This document shows, piece after piece, positions 61,088-64,000 of a DNA stretch of 64,000 nucleotides. The notes beneath the pieces were generated by a model. That model was not told the DNA's origin and did no database searches. It worked only from the letters and a program-made list of their open reading frames with translations. The stretch covers positions 2,510,685 through 2,574,684 of the forward strand of contig NZ_AP023086.1 of NCBI RefSeq assembly GCF_021655555.1. The letters run 5' to 3'. A program made the translations under genes and the position numbers. Every line of letters starts with the position of its first letter. Within the stretch, counting starts at the first letter, position 1. This DNA comes from Marinagarivorans cellulosilyticus (GTDB lineage: Bacteria > Pseudomonadota > Gammaproteobacteria > Pseudomonadales > Cellvibrionaceae).

Positions 61088-62752
61088 TTATTTTTCGCCA
61101 CTCCAGTCAAGGCGCATGTCCCAAGTGTGTACTTTACTTGGGTCGAGCACGGGGGTATCGCTCGTTATGGCGCGATGCACATTGATTGCGGGTGTGATGT
61201 TGGCATCGCGGCCATAAATGTAGTCTTGATCATGCACGATGGTTAGGTACGCTTTATTCAAGCTCAATGCACGCGCCGGTGATGGGGTAATGAGTGTGTA
61301 AACATCGGCGTTTTCGACGGCGTTTTTGCGTAGCGTGCCATCGGCATTAAACCATTTCTCGGTCATTTCGCTGTTTTGGCGAAATTCATTACCGCCGCCC
61401 ACAGTAGCTAGGTAATGAGCAATTTCACCTTGCTTGCTGCCCATTGTTGGCGCATCAACCATGCCTTTTAAATCGATGTAACCCCAGCCGTTTGCACCTG
61501 TAATTTTGCGGGCAAAAGCAAATGTTTGGTCAATAGTTGTACCGATAGTGCTGTGGCAGCCCATGCAAAAAAGTGTTTCTTCGCTGTCTTGTATGCGTAA
61601 GTGTCCATCTTTGGCTTCGATAAACCCCATTAGTGTCCAGCCAAAATTATTGCTAATACCTCTATCTTCGCGGTAATCATATTTTGGCAGTCGGCCCTCT
61701 GTTTTTTCTTGTTGCTCGTTACCGTATGCGGATAACAAACTGGCTGCTGATAAAAACTGGTGTTTACGCATATAGCGCAGCTCTTTCATGCGCGCCGGTA
61801 CGGTAATGTTGCCATTGTTATCTACGCCCACATAACGCACAGTGTGTAAAAATTCCGTGCCTTGCGGGTACAGCATAATGTTTACGGGGGTGTGATTCGC
61901 GCCGCCGGCATAAGTGACTTGCTGGGGTATTTCTGTAATGCGCTCTTCTAAAATTCCGTTTTGGTTGAGGTCCTGGCACAGCAATTTTTCGTTAATAGGC
62001 GGGGTAGATATAGTGCTTAAATCTTTAATCGCCATTTCTAAAATAGCAAGGTTCGCTAAATAGGCGTCTTGTGAATAAGCATTATCGTCACGGTTGTTTG
62101 TATCGGTGCAGGCGGATGCTCTAAAGGCTTGAGGTAAGCGAATCATTACGTCGTCTGTAGAACCATTAGTTGGCCAAAAGGTACTGGGCAGTGGTTTGTA
62201 GTTAAATGCTACCCAGTGGCTACCATCTTTCGCAAAACCTAAATTATCGAAAGCCTCTTTACCTAAAGCTAAGTTGTTAAGTTCTGGAATAGGGCCTTGC
62301 CAGTCGGCCATATCTTTTAGTTGGCGAATGAGTGGTGAATAGTTATCGGTATTGATGTAATTAAGGATTTCGTTATCACCGATTTGGCTAATGCGTTCGC
62401 GACGATCTTCAAATAAGTTTTTCCAGTGATTTGTAAGCCCAGGATCTGAAAAGGCGTATTCCATCTGCAGGCCCAAATCATTCATCGCGTTAGGGCGCGA
62501 GAGAAAGGGATAGCTTTGATGGCACGTAATACATGGGTTGTAGTTGGCTTCGTGTTTTGTATAGCACTGGGGCGGAATAACGGCTTCAGGGTTGTATGTG
62601 GTTGTGCGGGTTTTGGGGCGAATATCGCTGGTTTTAGTATTGCTTAATAATGCATTCGCCGCAGTGGCATTATCTTTTTTTTCGTTTAATGAGGAATCAC
62701 TATTGCAGGCAGAAAAAAGTAAGCAGGCGCTAAGGATAAAAAGCGTTTTCAT
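61088..62752 (-). CDS. Cytochrome c-like lipoprotein with two CxxCH motifs
   Basis: 554 residues with lipoprotein signal (lipobox LFSAC, Cys16). Two haem-attachment motifs are far apart: CITCH at 74-78 and CMGCH at 396-400. Between them lies a long region with no domain I recognise (FAKDGSHWVAFNYKPLPSTFWPTNGS, RIPQQV-type turns). It should be a periplasm-facing haem lipoprotein, possibly an electron-transfer or oxidoreductase partner. It follows a PhoX-like gene on the same strand; a hairpin between them argues against one operon. ATG 62752 is chosen from the signal peptide. Confidence 0.8.
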   Translation of the reverse strand: MKTLFILSACLLFSACNSDSSLNEKKDNATAANALLSNTKTSDIRPKTRTTTYNPEAVIPPQCYTKHEANYNPCITCHQSYPFLSRPNAMNDLGLQMEYAFSDPGLTNHWKNLFEDRRERISQIGDNEILNYINTDNYSPLIRQLKDMADWQGPIPELNNLALGKEAFDNLGFAKDGSHWVAFNYKPLPSTFWPTNGSTDDVMIRLPQAFRASACTDTNNRDDNAYSQDAYLANLAILEMAIKDLSTISTPPINEKLLCQDLNQNGILEERITEIPQQVTYAGGANHTPVNIMLYPQGTEFLHTVRYVGVDNNGNITVPARMKELRYMRKHQFLSAASLLSAYGNEQQEKTEGRLPKYDYREDRGISNNFGWTLMGFIEAKDGHLRIQDSEETLFCMGCHSTIGTTIDQTFAFARKITGANGWGYIDLKGMVDAPTMGSKQGEIAHYLATVGGGNEFRQNSEMTEKWFNADGTLRKNAVENADVYTLITPSPARALSLNKAYLTIVHDQDYIYGRDANITPAINVHRAITSDTPVLDPSKVHTWDMRLDWSGEK

Positions 62753-62792
62753 TGTGGTACCGTTGGTATTACAAACATAAAGTTGGTTATAA

Positions 62793-62818
62793 AAAAAGGT
62801 GGCCGAAACCACCTTTTT
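62793..62818 (-). terminator. Terminator after the PhoX-like gene
   Basis: AAAAAGGTGG (62793-62802) pairs with CCACCTTTTT (62809-62818) around CCGAAA. The A run at 62791-62797 gives a U tract on the minus strand. It lies 42 bp after the phosphatase stop and upstream of the cytochrome-like gene. Confidence 0.85.
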
Positions 62819-62860
62819 ACGTACATTAATTAGTGAAGCGTAGGCTTCAGCAATTACTCA

Positions 62861-64000
62861 TTAAATAGCGGGGTCGTCAAATACCCAAACCATATTATTT
62901 TGGTGATTTCCGGTATCTTCACCAATTAATACACGACCGTCGTTTAAAATGACGAGGTTGTCGGGGTTAGAAATGTTATTAATATTGCAGCGGTTAGCGG
63001 TGCGGTCTGGATAGTAGGGGCCGCCAACAATCGCTGGGATCATATGCGTCGCATCAACATTGCCATCGCTATCTTTAACCAACTTCATTCTGTACACCAA
63101 GCCGCAGCTACCGTGAGTACCATCGAGTTGAATGCTGCCAACATCGTCAGCCATAGCGCCAGTAAAGGAAGACATGGCCATATACATATAAGCTTGCGCG
63201 CCATCTGCTGCGCCGTTATTCCACCAAGCGCTTGCGAGATCGAAGTTGATATTCACGCCTTCCATTTTATTAAATTCACCGGTTGCGCCTAAGGCAACAG
63301 CCGCTTTACGCGATTCTAAAAAGGCTGGGCGATCGTCGCTAAATGGACTTGTGGCAATAGTGCCGTCGGTATCTAAATCGGTTTGGGTTTTAGCTTCAGC
63401 CCAAGCGTTGATATTGGCATCAGTAATATATTTTGCTTCAGCTATTGTGCCATCGTAAGACCGCACAATAGTGAGGAGTTCGGCATCGCTACCGTGCCCG
63501 AGCTCTACCCACTCAATCGCAAACGCGGCTTCGGCAGGGTCTGTTACGCCACTGGTTTGCGTGACTTTAGCCGCATATAAAGTACCAGCGCTTAAATCAC
63601 CTGCGGTATCAGCAACAAATTTAAAGAAAACAACACCGCCGCCATCGTCACTTAAAAATACGGTTTTATTGTCGGGCATTACCACGGGGTTTTCGTGCGA
63701 AAAGCGGCCCATAACAAAGCGTTTTTCCATTTCGATATTCGCAACATTGGCAGCCGTGGCGGTATCGTTAGTGCCGATTTCTACTATGTAGCCGTAATCG
63801 TACGGGTTAGCCCATGCGCCAGAGCCATCGACTGGCAGACCAAGGTAGCTCGTTACCGATACGGCGTTGCCATTGTCGGTATCAAACCAGTCGGCGGTAT
63901 TATCAAAATAGAGTTCTTCTGCTGTAAGTGGTGTGTTCCAAGGGCTTACGCTGCCAAAGCAGTTAACCCAAGTCCCCTTAACGCTAGAAAAATCTAACAT
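62861..64000 (-). CDS. PhoX-like (DUF839) phosphatase, partial at window edge
   Basis: The last ~379 residues of a DUF839/PhoX-type protein. Family blocks seen: GRFSHENPVVMPDNKTVFLSDDGGGVVFFKFV, GEFNKMEGVNINFD and NPDNLVILNDGRVLIGEDTGNHQNNMVWVF near the C-terminus. PhoX enzymes are exported Ca/Fe-dependent alkaline phosphatases for phosphorus acquisition. The start lies beyond base 64000, so signal peptide and length are unknown. A non-enzymatic DUF839 member remains possible. Confidence 0.8.
   Translation of the reverse strand: MLDFSSVKGTWVNCFGSVSPWNTPLTAEELYFDNTADWFDTDNGNAVSVTSYLGLPVDGSGAWANPYDYGYIVEIGTNDTATAANVANIEMEKRFVMGRFSHENPVVMPDNKTVFLSDDGGGVVFFKFVADTAGDLSAGTLYAAKVTQTSGVTDPAEAAFAIEWVELGHGSDAELLTIVRSYDGTIAEAKYITDANINAWAEAKTQTDLDTDGTIATSPFSDDRPAFLESRKAAVALGATGEFNKMEGVNINFDLASAWWNNGAADGAQAYMYMAMSSFTGAMADDVGSIQLDGTHGSCGLVYRMKLVKDSDGNVDATHMIPAIVGGPYYPDRTANRCNINNISNPDNLVILNDGRVLIGEDTGNHQNNMVWVFDDPAI

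Overview
The window looks like a marine, polysaccharide-degrading gammaproteobacterium of the Cellvibrionaceae type (Saccharophagus, Teredinibacter, Simiduia or relatives). I infer this from the gammaproteobacterial housekeeping genes (trpF-trpB-trpA-accD-folC-SPOR, long-form pyrB, dnaE), two lipoprotein GH10 xylanases, one with a Ser-rich linker, and a small ffs RNA next to an elongator tRNA-Met. Genus is not proven.

Layout. (a) 1-6.5 kb is a mercury-resistance block, merR-T-P-C-A-(small ORF)-merD, all on the minus strand. merR overlaps a tyrosine recombinase gene of TnpS type. A divergent coiled-coil tnpT and a perfect 13-bp inverted repeat lie beside it, the signature of the cointegrate-resolution module of Tn4651/Tn5041-like Tn3-family transposons. 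No tnpA is visible. (b) 6.5-15.8 kb is accessory DNA: ynfA, a secreted HNH nuclease, a radC plus phosphoribosyltransferase pair, a serine resolvase, a run of small unrecognised genes (several exported or lipoproteins), a SprT-like metalloprotease, and a non-coding control region with palindromes and five 21-bp repeats. (c) 15.9-35.1 kb is one ~19 kb minus-strand operon for a GI/PFGI-1-class (MPF-G) type IV secretion system headed by the TraD coupling protein, with an unusual HTH gene inside it. (d) 35.1-39.2 kb holds an oriT-like intergenic region, a MOB-H relaxase and a tyrosine integrase ending about 100 bp from the 3' end of ffs. Together (a)-(d) read as most of an integrative conjugative element (ICE) inserted at ffs. 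Its far end is not seen and probably lies left of base 1.

(e) 39.2-64 kb is chromosomal: ffs and tRNA-Met, the trp/acc/fol cluster, a 1177-aa hybrid sensor kinase with one degenerate receiver, a LacI-type regulator, a DUF2971 protein, pyrB, an EF-hand protein, dnaE, two convergent GH10 xylanases separated by two terminators, a di-CxxCH cytochrome-like lipoprotein and a partial PhoX-like (DUF839) phosphatase.

How it works together (inference): the integrase excises and inserts the ICE at ffs. The relaxase nicks oriT, TraD delivers the nucleoprotein to the T4SS, and mer is the clearest phenotypic cargo. The 13.6-14.7 kb repeat region is the best candidate for an undescribed control, replication or partition locus of the element.
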